Of a stretch of 64,000 nucleotides of DNA, positions 45,232 through 56,181 are shown in pieces. This stretch comes from Theocolax elegans. Taxonomy: Eukaryota; Arthropoda; Insecta; Hymenoptera; Cerocephalidae. The stretch lies in assembly GCA_026168455.1 (NCBI GenBank), contig CM047428.1:43198769-43262768 (forward strand), read 5' to 3'. The notes below the pieces were generated by a model. It was not told where the DNA came from and searched no databases. It worked only from the letters and a program-made list of their open reading frames with translations. Made by a program: the position numbers and the translations under genes. Position 1 is the first letter of the stretch; every line of letters starts with the position of its first letter.

Positions 45232-45684
45232 TACACTCCGCATCAAAATTATCGCAACAAGATGTTTCGCAGAAAAATTGCCATTTTTTAAATGCTTGTA
45301 GCTCGGTCGATTTTCATCGTATTAAGATAATTTTTATATTGTTTTGTAGGGAATTATGTGCACTTTGAGGAAAAAATAATGCCTAATAGCTGCGACATAA
45401 TGCCACATTGTTATGTCTTAATCAGGCCTACCAACTTCTTTTTCTTAAACAACGCTATAGTTTGCACGTTTACCTGGATTACCAAATTTTTTTTTTCAAA
45501 AAACAGCGAATACCGCCTTAAAGTAGACTTTTTAACGAGTATTTTAAAAGAAAAGTCGACCCTTTACGACTTTTTTTGACCGAGTTATGCCATTTTAAAG
45601 ATCTTCCTATGTTTTAGTCAAATACCGCCAACATTAGCATTACCCGATGCGTACCGCAAGGAGGTTGTTGGTCGGACTTACGCA

Positions 45685-46670
45685 TCATTGTGGCTCTGAA
45701 AAGGGCCGATTATGTGAACCGTTTCTTACATTAGGGACCCCGCGGCTCGTCACTTCCGCAGTGTTTTTTGACTCAAAACCTCGGTTGCCACCTCGGTGAC
45801 GAATTACCTCTGTTAAACGTTCTTGCATATTAATGCATGCCCTTATTGAATTTTGAGGTATCTCGTGCCAAATTTGATAAAGAATTCTTTCAAGTTCTTG
45901 GAGGTTAGCAGGAGGTCTCTCTAGGTTACGTAATCGCCTACCCATCACGTCCCATACATGCTCTATAGGATTGAGATCGGGGTTATTAGCAGGATGAGGC
46001 AATACCTCTACATTGTTTCCTTCCAAGTACGTACGAGTTATCCTTGCAGTATAAGGGCGTGCATTATCCTGCATCAAGATGAAATTACGGCCCCTTTGCT
46101 GACGCATGTGAACTACGTGAGGGCGTAAAATTTCGTTTATGTAACGTCCCGCTGTTAGTCCGGCAGGTGGGATAATCACTAAGTTTGATCGATGGTTCAT
46201 TGATATTCCATCCCATACCATAACGGATCCTCCACCAAACGTTCGAGTTGGATCAACATGAGTTGATGCAAAGCGTTCTCGTCTACGACGCCAACTCCGG
46301 ATCCTAGCATCGTTTCCGTAAAGACAATATCGAGATTCATCTGTAAAAAACACATGTCTCCACTCTCTAGGTGGCCAAAGTCGATAATTACGGGCGTAAT
46401 TTAGACGAGCTCGTTGGTGAACTGCTTCTAAACTTGCCTTGGATTGCGTAGGGCCTCATTAACAATGTTGCGATCTTCTCGAATCGTAGTAATCCTATGT
46501 CGACCTTGGCCAGGCCTGCGGCGATAAGAACCTGTTTCTTCATACGGACTAAAAACACGTGACAACTTTGAGCGATGAATCCCTATTCTTCTGTATATAT
46601 CGCTTTGACTCAGTCCCGCTTCTAGCAGGGCAACAATTTGAGCAGATTGGATTTCAGTAAACCGAGACAT
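45685..46670 (-). pseudogene. Tc1 transposase (DD34E), internally deleted
   Basis: The N-terminal part (46670-46428) has a helix-turn-helix with Q-I-V-A-L-L-E-A-G-L-S-Q and I-H-R-S-K-L-S-R, then G-R-H-R-I-T-T. The catalytic part (46427-45685) has F-F-T-D-E-S-R-Y-C-L, M-Q-D-N-A-R-P-Y-T-A and N-P-D-L-N-P-I-E-H-V-W-D, with 34 residues between the second Asp and the Glu. All three acidic residues are kept. The second helix-turn-helix and linker of Tc1 transposases are missing, and the halves are in different frames. The product would cut and paste at TA sites; as it stands it is inactive. Confidence 0.9.
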
Positions 46671-47214
46671 TTTGATTAAGAATATGTTATTGTAATTTTT
46701 AGTTGCTATGTACTCTGTATAGTAAAACTAATGCTGAATGAGCTTTCGCCTTAACTTTTGACCAGTATCCCGGCGTAAATTTTTGCTTTATTTTTTAATT
46801 GATTTGTTGGTAGAGTTGATAATTTTACCGAAAGTATGGAGATGCATTGTTAAATGTACCGAAAATGTAGAGGTGTAATTTTAAATAAAGTTACACTTTT
46901 CATGGGTTAATTAAAAAAAAATAACGAATAGCAATGTGGTTTCTTTGTTTATGAGGTTTTAAGATAGCTCTTGGGGCGCGAATTTGTTTTAAATGTATCC
47001 TCATAATTTAGTAGTAGTTGCTATTAGGATTCATGCTATCCTGAAAGAACACATAATCCCGACAGAACAAAAAAGATTATCTCAATACAATGAAAATTGA
47101 TTAAATTACAAGCATTTGAAACATGACCATTTTTCAAATTCGATCAATTTTCATCGCATTGAGATAATTTTTTTTTGTTTTGTAGGGGATTCAGACCGCG
47201 GGGTCCCTAATTAA

Positions 47215-47430
47215 AAAAAATAAACATTTGCTGCCAAGAGTAATATTACAATTACCCTAATTTTAGTTATAGCTAGGTGGGAAAGTATCTTTTAACAGCT
47301 CTATGTAGCTGTATAATTTATAATTTATGTTTAAAGTACGTTTATCGTAGAAATCGACACCTGACTACAACGCCATTCGAAGCCTCGAGATCGAGCGGCT
47401 ATCAACGGAGGCTATGGCTCCGACATCCCC
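47215..47430 (-). mobile_element. 216-bp TTAA-flanked repeat R1, copy 2
   Basis: Reverse-complement copy of 37944-38156 with TTAA on both sides. Its position at the inner edge of the Tc1 right terminal repeat, where the left repeat has an uninterrupted CCTTAAAG, indicates insertion at that TTAA. Confidence 0.65.
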
Positions 47431-47962
47431 TTAAGGTGGTATTTGTTGCTGAAAAAAAATTTTTGGTAATCCAGGTAAACGTGCAAACTATTGCGTTGTT
47501 CAAGAAAAAGAAGTTGGTAGGCCTGATTAAGACATAGCAATGTGGCATTATCTCGCAGCTATTAGGCATTATTTTTTCCTCAAAGTGCACATAATTCCCT
47601 ACAAAACAATATAAAAATTATCTTAATACGATGAAAATCGACCGAGCTACAAGCATTTAAAAAATGGCAATTTTCTGTGAAAAATCTTGTGATAATTTTG
47701 ATGCGGAGTGTATTTTGGAAAATTTCAACAAGAATCATTCATATGCAATTAAATACGAGTCGGAACATAACGCATATGTACGTCATGACGGTACTCTAAG
47801 GGTTAATTTTATTTTCAAATTGTTATAGTTGTAGGTTCTCTATATTACCTCCAACTTGGTATTAGCACAAATATTATACTATATTATGACACGGTTGTGG
47901 AAGATCGTTTTCTACCTTTCTCGAGGTTGTTCGCGCGAGTGAAGCGATTTTTCGCCATACTA

Positions 47963-48641
47963 ACAAGGGAAGTACATGACCTCCGGGAAACGGATCTCAT
48001 CCTAACTTTGGTATGTTTTTTATAATATCAAAATATGAAGAAAGCCAAGTTATCTCTTGCCAATGGCCGCTTTTACGGAAGTTATTCGACTTCCAATAAT
48101 AATAGCAGTAAAAATTACTTTTAATTCGGTCGCTTATAACTCGAAAACAAATAAAGATAAACAATCAAACCAAAAACCAGAAGAAAGTTGAGTTCAAGTA
48201 GATATGGTTTGAAAAAAAAGAAGCTCAAATTGCTTAATTTGAAGCAAACTAATGAAGAAAATAAGAAATTGAAGATTATTAGGCCAAAAGAAACAATAAA
48301 TTTTTCATATTAAATTTTGGCCTAATAATCTTCAATTTCTTATTTTCTTCATTAGTTTGCTTCAAATTAAGCAATTTGAGCTTCTTTTTTTTCAAACCAT
48401 ATCTACTTGAACTCAACTTTCTTCTGGTTTTTGGTTTGATTGTTTATCTTTATTTGTTTTCGAGTTATAAGCGACCGAATTAAAAGTAATTTTTACTGCT
48501 ATTATTATTGGAAGTCGAATAACTTCCATAAAAGTGGCCATTGGCAAGAGATAACTTGGCTTTCTTCATATTTTTATATTATAAAAGACATACCAAAGTT
48601 AGGATGAGATCCGTTTCCCGGAGGTCATGTACTTCCCTTGT
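47963..48641. mobile_element. Near-perfect 327-bp hairpin foldback
   Basis: The arms 47963-48289 and 48315-48641 are almost perfect reverse complements separated by only 25 bp (48290-48314). The outer ends are ACAAGGGAAGTACATGACC and its complement. Few mismatches between the arms were seen, so the structure is young or kept in register by conversion. Single diverged arms of the same family occur near 39850-40180 and 43131-44025. Confidence 0.92.
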
Positions 48642-50097
48642 AAGTGTAAATTGCGTTTAATCACCGTTGCCTAAGACTAAAGCAAGAATCACTAGATAAG
48701 CAAGAAGACTAAAGGGAATAGGGATCTCAGTTAACCAAATTGGGTGAGTGATGCCACAGGCAGAGTGGCCATCTCGGTATATGGAGGCCTCCAGAACAGT
48801 TAAGAATAATTATTAATCGCAACTTGTGTGTTATAATATTCATTTTACATAATAAGTTTCGTGTCTTCCATAACTTCGTAGCATTTACCAACTTGTCAAT
48901 ACTACCAACAATCGATGATCTTTTATTACCTCAAGTGGATGAAAACGCGAATGAACGTATTTCTTTGGTCATCCGAATAATTATTAAGATACGTCACATA
49001 AACCAACGATTTCTCATAATACCGATTTTTAGTAAAGATATGATCGAATTAATTTTAATCATATCGATTTGTTCAGCATATACTAATGTATTATAAAAAT
49101 CAGTTTAAAAATATTTGGTAAACGTAAACATATTATAGATATACTATAGCTAGATGATTCCCAGACTATTATGAAACTTCATCGAGGGTTCAGTTAGATT
49201 TTATTTTACACGGACTCGGAATTAACTTACTAGCAATATTATTGCTGATATATTACCAATATATTGCGAATGTATGGTAGTTATTCATTGGTATTTTATA
49301 AATTGAACAATCATTTCAATTTAACAGCCAGTCTATTGCAATTATTATCTTAAAGATTTGAAACGAGTTTTCCAAAATATTTATTGAGTCTGAAACACAG
49401 TGAATTGTAATTTTAACGAAAAACCTTTTTTCGAGCAGGTTTGCTCTTGCAGTGCGGACGTCGGAGAGCGTTCACGGCGGGCTTACTCCGCGAGTACAAA
49501 ATTAGATGAGCGCGAACGTCGGAGAGCGCCCGCGGTGGGCTTACTCCGCGAATACAAAATTTGATGAGCGCGAACATCGGAGAGCGCTCGCGGTGGCATT
49601 ATGTTTTTTAAGCGGAGAATTGAGGCTTGAGCTAAATTTTATTTTACACGGACTAGGAATTACTAGCAATATTATTGCCAATATACTTGCAAAATTAACT
49701 AATATATTTCCAATATGTAGCGATATATCTTTATGGTAAACGTATTTATTGGCTATATTGTACCCAAAACTTAATTCAATTCAAAATTTTATTGTCTTAT
49801 AATTCGTCATAAAGGTTTCAATAAATTAATGTAAATACGATGAGATTAAAAACTGTAATAATCTCATATTTATAACGCACGGATATCATAGGTTTAGTAA
49901 ATAAATTAATAATAGTAGTAATGAATTTATTAGTCTGCAGCCTAATTCAAACTTAAATAAAAATCATTTCCTTGATTGTACATTTTATTCATACAATCAA
50001 TCTCGTAAAATATTTTTTGCGATTCATTCGCTTTCGCGATCTTTGCTTCTGCTATACGCATTAGCTATGTTCAGGCGCCTCAGATAAAGAAAAAAAG
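48642..50097. other. No recognised gene; two local duplications
   Basis: A sequence with TTTTATTTTACACGGACT and AGCAATATTATTGC occurs at 49200-49265 and again at 49637-49695. A GC-rich tandem repeat lies between them at 49454-49600. Open frames in this stretch show no family resemblance. Confidence 0.4.
49454..49600 (+). repeat. GC-rich ~60-bp tandem repeat, 2.5 units
   Basis: Units contain GTCGGAGAGCG, CGCGGTGGGCTTACTCCGCG and TACAAAATTTGATGAGCGCG. The CGCGG...CCGCG pair in each unit can form a hairpin. It contrasts strongly with the AT-rich flanks. Confidence 0.8.
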
Positions 50098-50880
50098 ATA
50101 ACTAACGATAACAACGAAAACTCTATTTCTTATTTTAAATGGCAAACACAAAATGTAAATAGGTTAAGGGCAAAGAACCGTACATCTAACGTTAAAATAA
50201 TGATTAAAGAAAAAATAGTTTGCAGTGTAAACGATTTAATAAAAGAGATTAATTTAAATATACCTAAGTATGTACAACATGTTTATACTACTACACATCA
50301 GTATAAAGCACTTGAGACTATTCGCACGCATTTAAAACAAAATTAACTATTTATTGTAATTGAATTTTCACAAAATTATATTTGCAAGTATAATAAGGAG
50401 ATTCAGAGCGTTCACTTTGATGCTTCGCAAAAGCAATTATCTTTGTATACGGGTGCATTTTACTGTAAAACTCAATCATCAGAAAATATAGTTTGCATTT
50501 CTTTTTGCACTATTTCGTTTTGTCTTAGACACGATCCGACTACAATATGGACACACTTAAAACTAGTTTTTAACATAATAGAAAAATATGTACCGAATTT
50601 CACTGCTATACACTTTCAAAGTGACGTACCGTTCACACAATATAAAAATAAGACAAATTTTTTTTTATTCCAAAATTATTGCTAGAAAACGAAGAATTTA
50701 AATTATGCTTCGTGGAATTTTACATCTCCCGATCACGGAAAAAGTTTAGCCGATTGGATTGGCGGTACTGTGAAGGGCTTGTGCGATAGAGTGGTTGCGC
50801 AAGGAAAAGACATTATTTCTCCCGAATGCGTTAAAAATATGGTTGATTCACAAACCTTGCAAAAATTCAGATATTTATAG
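50098..50880 (+). pseudogene. DDE-transposase-like protein remnant, stops
   Basis: A single frame with two stops (near 50346 and 50684) encodes I-E-F-S-Q-N-Y-I-C-K-Y, E-I-Q-S-V-H-F-D-A-S, H-F-Q-S-D-V-P-F-T-Q-Y, K-T-N-F-F-L-F, W-N-F-T-S-P-D-H-G-K-S and D-W-I-G-G-T-V-K-G. I recognise this arrangement from a multi-copy family of uncharacterised invertebrate proteins whose spacing (D-F-x-x-N-Y, then F-x-S-D, then H-G-K-x3-D) resembles a DDE-type nuclease. The first acidic residue is Glu here. The superfamily is not assigned. It ends at a TAG near 50880. Confidence 0.55.
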
Positions 50881-50934
50881 TATTAGAACCCTCCAATTTG
50901 AAGTCGTTTAAGCGGTGACTCGAGTACACAGCGG

Positions 50935-51216
50935 TCAGTGGTGCATTAAGTTTAGACCCTGTCTGCGAAATGTGAAGTACGGCATATTAAAATTAGAAAT
51001 GTAAAACGAGTGGTAAGCCTGGCTGTTAGGAGCAAAAGTCATATATTTTGAATGTTGCAAAACCTGAGATAAATCATTCATATATATGGAGAATAATAGA
51101 GGACCCAATATGCTGCCCTTAAGGACTGCTATAGTAGTTTCAAACCACTCAGACAATACGCTTATCTTATTCGCCATTACATGTAAGCTGAAACGTTGTA
51201 AGAATAAACAACGCAC
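50935..51216 (-). pseudogene. CR1-like LINE RT fragment
   Basis: The minus strand encodes S-E-W-F-E-T-T, S-I-L-G-P-L-L-F-S-I-Y-M-N-D-L and V-L-Q-H-S-K-Y-M-T-F-A, the part of RT around the G-x-L-G-P motif seen in copies A, C and D. The catalytic F-A-D-D is degraded to F-A-P-N. It is the only LINE piece in the window on the minus strand. Confidence 0.75.
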
Positions 51217-51229
51217 AAGGTATGCACAT

Positions 51230-51725
51230 GATTTGTATTTACATCACTTTAAACGATTAGCTTGCGATCGCGTCGCAGGTAGCGAATTCCTCGCCGGCGA
51301 ACCGAAGTGCACCGGTGCACTGATATAAATATTAATACCCGCGATACGGGTATGCTTCAGATTGACGAGAGCGTAGAAACCACGCGTTCGACTTCCCGCG
51401 AACATGTACGCCGAGACGAGCCAGGCCAAGCCGACGTAAACATGTCGGGAGGTTAGGCGGCGTCCTATCCTTAACCGTCACATGTATGCAGCAGACAACG
51501 ATCTTGCGCAATAACCTAGGGAGCCCGGGTGCTCCCCAGCCTACACTCGTACACCGGGGATCGTGGCACCAACGGCGATGATCGTGTGGCACCGAGCGAG
51601 GTTCGCGGGAAGGGTGGGAGATCACTCGAGAAAGGAGAGTGTTGCGCGCGTGGAGAGTTTGAGTAAGTGACCGTTGGTGGGATGTTAAGACAGAGCTCAC
51701 GGAGCGAGAAGAGTTGGGGCCGCGT
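51230..51725. other. CpG-rich island of unknown origin
   Basis: About 500 bp is GC- and CpG-rich in otherwise AT-rich DNA, with a TATAAATA near 51325. It could be a promoter or 5' exon region or a transposon leader. Overlapping open frames in several frames argue against a specific protein. Confidence 0.35.
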
Positions 51726-51900
51726 ATACCTACAGGGAAAAAATTTGGAAATGCTGCATTCCCATAATAAGGCGGTATAATACATTTCAAATTATATGTA
51801 TTATTTCTTAACCATCATAGCCTTCCACAAAGCCAAAAATTGTGTTATCAAAATTCAATAATTTATTCAAATAATTTATTCTGACAGTCGTTTTGTATGA

Positions 51901-52080
51901 TTATAAATTTAATTGCGTACTGTTACGGTTATACTCAAACATATTATGTTCCGATCCATGCCCATTGTTGTAATAACAGAAGTACATAGTTTGTTTCCGA
52001 ATACTACTGTTTTCCTTTAATAATTCTAAGTACTCTTCGTTATTCGGGTTACAATCATCAACATAGACTATTCCGTTTTT
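51901..52080 (-). CDS. Candidate terminal exon of a host gene
   Basis: On the minus strand, after GAATTACATTCAG (acceptor-like), 59 codons are open and end in TAA at 51901. They read K-N-G-I-V-Y-V-D-D-C-N-P, E-Y-L-E-L-L-K-E-N and C-Y-Y-N-N-G-H-G-S-E-H-N-M-F-E-Y. Two AATAAA signals follow within about 40 bases of the stop. The composition looks coding compared with its surroundings. I do not recognise the protein, and the acceptor lacks a good pyrimidine tract, so a transposon-derived exon is also possible. Confidence 0.35.
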   Translation of the reverse strand, partial: KNGIVYVDDCNPNNEEYLELLKENSSIRKQTMYFCYYNNGHGSEHNMFEYNRNSTQLNL

Positions 52081-52170
52081 CTGAATGTAATTCAAACGAA
52101 AATCTTTTAATTAAGAGCAAACAAAAAAATTTATTGAAAAATGAATCTATCGTTCGTAAATGTCCATATG

Positions 52171-52485
52171 TATGTATTATCGGTCACACCGAACTAAATA
52201 ATTTACTTTTAGAATAAAAATCAAGTCGTCTCTTTTCTATATATATAGCCGCAAAACATCTTGCTGGCGTCGCGGTTCATCTTGCGACAGGCGTCTAAGG
52301 TAAGACCTCCAGTTCCTTACTGAGGAGTCCAAGCTGGAGATCGAGGACGAATCGCCTTTAATTGTTTTTAATAAAGGCCGTGCTCTGGGAAATTCCACCA
52401 ACCATAGTGGACAAAGAGTACAATGAGCCTACTTTATTCTAAAAGTAAATTATTTAGTTCGGTGTGACCGATAATACATACGTAT
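52171..52485. mobile_element. ~315-bp element with 48-bp terminal inverted repeats
   Basis: TATTATCGGTCACACCGAAC with the following ~28 bp at 52177-52218 is repeated in reverse complement at 52437-52480. The interior has TATATATA at 52239, a donor-like CTAAGGTAAG at 52296 and AATAAAGG at 52370, but no open frame. Confidence 0.75.
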
Positions 52486-52739
52486 AAAAAAATTTATTAT
52501 TACCTGTATTTTTTATAAGTACAATCATCTTTGAAAAAATCTTATTGTTGTATATATTAGTGTATTTCGTCCCGTAGGTCTTACACTTATATGCATAAGG
52601 AAATACCGTGTACTCTGAGGTTTCTGGGCTCACAATTACAAAGACGATATTTATATAATTTTATTTATTATTATATTTTACATGTTTTTCAATAATTATT
52701 TCATACGCATTACTGGCGATCATTATAATTGTTTATCAT

Positions 52740-53157
52740 ATAAATTTGTTCTATTCGTCCACGCAGTTGGTTCAAAAGGAGGCGTTTTTATCGATTTTTA
52801 GTGAACTAACCATTTAATTTATTTAATTGGCGACGTTTCGATGGAAGTCCTCCATCCTCATCAGGCTATACCTTTATTGAAACAATCATTTGTTACACCA
52901 GCATTTTACAATTTTGCATATATATATCTAAATATAATTACTCACTATTTGGTCAAATTAATGCACATATGTGGCTTTTCTCATAATTTCCATAGTATCT
53001 CTAATGTGTCGCTCTATAATCAAAAGCAAAAGCAAGTAGCAAAACATTAGTGTTAAAATTTGCACAAAGATTGAGGTTATGTAACTTATTTTACCTTACT
53101 TCTCTGAATCGTACTTATATAACATCATAGAATTTATTTAATAAATAAATAAATAAG

Positions 53158-53196
<39 letters not shown>

Positions 53197-55752
53197 ATAG
53201 AACACACAACACCAATTAAGCAAAAAGCAGTCTATATCAATAAAATTTATCAGAAAACAAAATTTGCTAGTCATTATCACAGATAGTTGGTAAAGCTATA
53301 ATTCAAATTTTTGCGACCCGTCATTATACACTTGTAGTGTGTGTCAATTTGACCGTATTCATGACATAGACGTGTAGCAAAAATTTGAATATTAATAAAT
53401 CCTATACGAAATGTAATATCATTAATTAACATCAAACTTAAGTCAATAATATTAAAAAAAATTCTTTTATAAATACCACTAAAAAAAATAATTAATGAAC
53501 ACGTAACCATATAAATATTATTATTTGTACTTTAATATTTCTATAATTTAAAGTTATATTAACATTGATTCATTCATTATTGTCAATTACTGTTAAAACT
53601 TTTTTTCTTAAAAATTAATAATAATTCAGTCTATATTTATTGCACTTTGTTAAAATATATTTACCATTTACAAATTAAAAATTAAATTTTGATTTTTTCC
53701 CAATTTCAAATTTATGCGCGTATTAATCAGTAATCGATTACAGCGCTGATTATAATACTTGTAATTAAATTTGAACTAATTGATCTACCATCTGTAGATA
53801 ACTAGCATTATTTTTGAATTACGTTCAAGAAAGAAAGGAAATTATTACAATTTGGACCGTAATTTGAGTTGATTAACAATGTTATTGTAAAATTGGCTAA
53901 GATTTTTTGTATCATCTTTTACGTTAATGGCATTCTTCTCTAGTTTAATATGGGTCATCTCTGATATGATCTTCTAGAAGGTGTAAAATTTTTGCTAAGT
54001 AATACGTATTTTTCTTGGGATAAAAAATATTATAGACAAATTTTTGGCTCTCCCATGGGTAGTCCGATAAGCCCAACTTTTGCAGATTTGGTAATGACAG
54101 ATTTAGAACAGGAGTGCTTAAATAATTTAGATTTTATACCGGTGTTTTACTACAGATATGTAGATGACACAATAATGTGCATTCCTGAAAATAAGATAAC
54201 TAAAGTATTAGAGGTATTCAATAATTATAACGCACGATTACAATTTACTCATGAAAAAGAAAAAAATGGTGCTATAAACTTTTTAGAGTTATCTTTAATT
54301 AGAAATAATCATAGTAAAAAAATAATCACGAATTGGTATAGGAAAGAAACATTTTCAGGTAGATTTTTACATTTTTTATCCAGTCACCCTATTGAACAAA
54401 AACGAGCTATGATATATACGTTGGTAGATAAGGCAATCTTATTGTCAAACCAGAAGTTTCATAACACCAACTTAAAAATAGTTAAAGAGTTTTTAGTTAA
54501 TAATGAGTACCCAATTAAATTTATTAATCATAATATAAGAAAAAGAATGGAAAAAATAAAATATAGAACTAATAACAATAATATTCAACAAAATAAACAA
54601 AATAGATACTTTGCAACTTTAAGCGGTCCATATGTTCCAAATTTTTATAATAATGTGTCTGGTTTTATGAAACAGAAGGGTATTAGGGTTGTTCCTAAAA
54701 TCTGTAATGGATTAAGTAATGTTATTGTTAGAGGCAAGGAAAAATTAGACAAACTTTGTGAAACAAATGTAGTATACAGAATTAAGTGTAATGATTGTGA
54801 CGCAGCATATATAGGAGAGACAAAAAGGCAATTAAATTGTAGAATAAAAGAACACGAATCTAATAGTAAAAAGTCGGGTGTGCAATATGTTATAAATGAC
54901 CATATAACAAAATATGACCATACATTTAATTTTAAAGATGTAGACGTGTTAGATAGAGAAAAAATTTGGGGTAAAAGACTGATATCAGAGATGACCCATA
55001 TTAAACTAGAGAAGAATGCCATTAACGTAAAAGATGATACAAAAAATCTTAGCCAATTTTACAATAACATTGTTAATCAACTCAAATTACGGTCCAAATT
55101 GTAATAATTTCCTTTCTTTCTTGAACGTAATTCAAAAATAATGCTAGTTATCTACAGATGGTAGATCAATTAGTTCAAATTTAATTACAAGTATTATAAT
55201 CAGCGCTGTAATCGATTACTGATTAATACGCGCATAAATTTGAAATTGGGAAAAAATCAAAATTTAATTTTTAATTTGTAAATGGTAAATATATTTTAAC
55301 AAAGTGCAATAAATATAGACTGAATTATTATTAATTTTTAAGAAAAAAAGTTTTAACAGTAATTGACAATAATGAATGAATCAATGTTAATATAACTTTA
55401 AATTATAGAAATATTAAAGTACAAATAATAATATTTATATGGTTACGTGTTCATTAATTATTTTTTCTAGTGGTATTTATAAAAGAATTTTTTTTAATAT
55501 TATTGACTTAAGTTTGATGTTAATTAATGATATTACATTTCGTATAGGATTTATTAATATTCAAATTTTTGCTACACGTCTATGTCATGAATACGGTCAA
55601 ATTGACACACACTACAAGTGTATAATGACGGGTCGCAAAAATTTGAATTATAGCTTTACCAACTATCTGTGATAATGACTAGCAAATTTTGTTTTCTGAT
55701 AAATTTTATTGATATAGACTGCTTTTTGCTTAATTGGTGTTGTGTGTTCTAT

Positions 55753-55811
<59 letters not shown>

Positions 55812-56181
55812 TTAAATAAATTCTATGATGTTATATAAGTACGATTCAGAGAAGAAAGGTAAAATAAGTTACATAACCTCAATCTTTGTGCAAATTTTAA
55901 CACTAATGTTTTGCTACTTGCTTTTGCTTTTGATTATAGAGCGACACATTAGAGATACTATGGAAATTATGAGAAAAGCCACATATGTGCATTAATTTGA
56001 CCAAAAAGTGAGTAATTATATTTAGATATATATATGCAAAATTGTAAAATGCTGGTGTAACAAATGATTGTTTCAATAAAGGTATAGCCTGATGAGGATG
56101 GAGGACTTCCATCGAAACGTCGCCAATTAAATAAATTAAATGGTTAGTTCACTAAAAATCGATAAAAACGCCTCCTTTTGG
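52740..56181 (+). mobile_element. Penelope-like element 2 with 1.2-kb inverted arms
   Basis: 3.44 kb flanked by ATAATTGTTTATCAT on both sides (52725-52739 and 56182-56196). The right part is a 5'-truncated PLE with intact RT C-half and endonuclease. The left part (52773-53967) is an inverted copy of the 3' end (54982-56180), including the last coding residues. Inverted partial copies at the 5' side are known for PLEs, which often carry such pseudo-LTRs. A (TTTA)n/(TAAA)n run sits in each arm. Confidence 0.92.
53992..55104 (+). CDS. PLE RT C-half and GIY-YIG endonuclease, intact but truncated
   Basis: 370 codons without a stop. RT part: F-G-S-P-M-G-S-P-I-S-P-T-F-A-D, Y-Y-R-Y-V-D-D-T-I-M-C (full catalytic box) and N-W-Y-R-K-E-T-F-S-G. 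A linker has F-I-N-H-N-I-R-K-R. Endonuclease part: V-V-Y-R-I-K-C-N-D-C, A-A-Y-I-G-E-T-K-R-Q-L, R-I-K-E-H, a later H-I-T-K-Y-D-H and S-E-M. RT motif A and everything N-terminal are absent because the element is 5'-truncated, so it cannot be functional alone. The first Met is not a natural start. The uninterrupted frame suggests a recent insertion. Confidence 0.9.
   Translation: MLSNTYFSWDKKYYRQIFGSPMGSPISPTFADLVMTDLEQECLNNLDFIPVFYYRYVDDTIMCIPENKITKVLEVFNNYNARLQFTHEKEKNGAINFLELSLIRNNHSKKIITNWYRKETFSGRFLHFLSSHPIEQKRAMIYTLVDKAILLSNQKFHNTNLKIVKEFLVNNEYPIKFINHNIRKRMEKIKYRTNNNNIQQNKQNRYFATLSGPYVPNFYNNVSGFMKQKGIRVVPKICNGLSNVIVRGKEKLDKLCETNVVYRIKCNDCDAAYIGETKRQLNCRIKEHESNSKKSGVQYVINDHITKYDHTFNFKDVDVLDREKIWGKRLISEMTHIKLEKNAINVKDDTKNLSQFYNNIVNQLKLRSKL

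Larger units (their letters stand above)
45234..47710 (-). mobile_element. Tc1-type DNA transposon with long inverted repeats
   Basis: Flanked by TA. Both ends start CACTCCGCATCAAAATTATC (reverse complement at the right), and the terminal inverted repeats extend for about 270 bp (45234-~45520 and ~47435-47710). Inside lies a minus-strand DD34E transposase. A TTAA-flanked R1 repeat (47215-47430) is inserted at the inner edge of the right repeat. Confidence 0.88.

Noticed and set aside
45685..46670. Active Tc1 transposase gene
   Set aside because: All three catalytic acids are present, but the second helix-turn-helix region is deleted and the two parts lie in different frames.
51332..51790. 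Minus-strand open frame of 152 codons in the CpG-rich island
   Set aside because: Competing open frames on both strands and low-complexity Arg/Pro/Ser composition argue against a gene.
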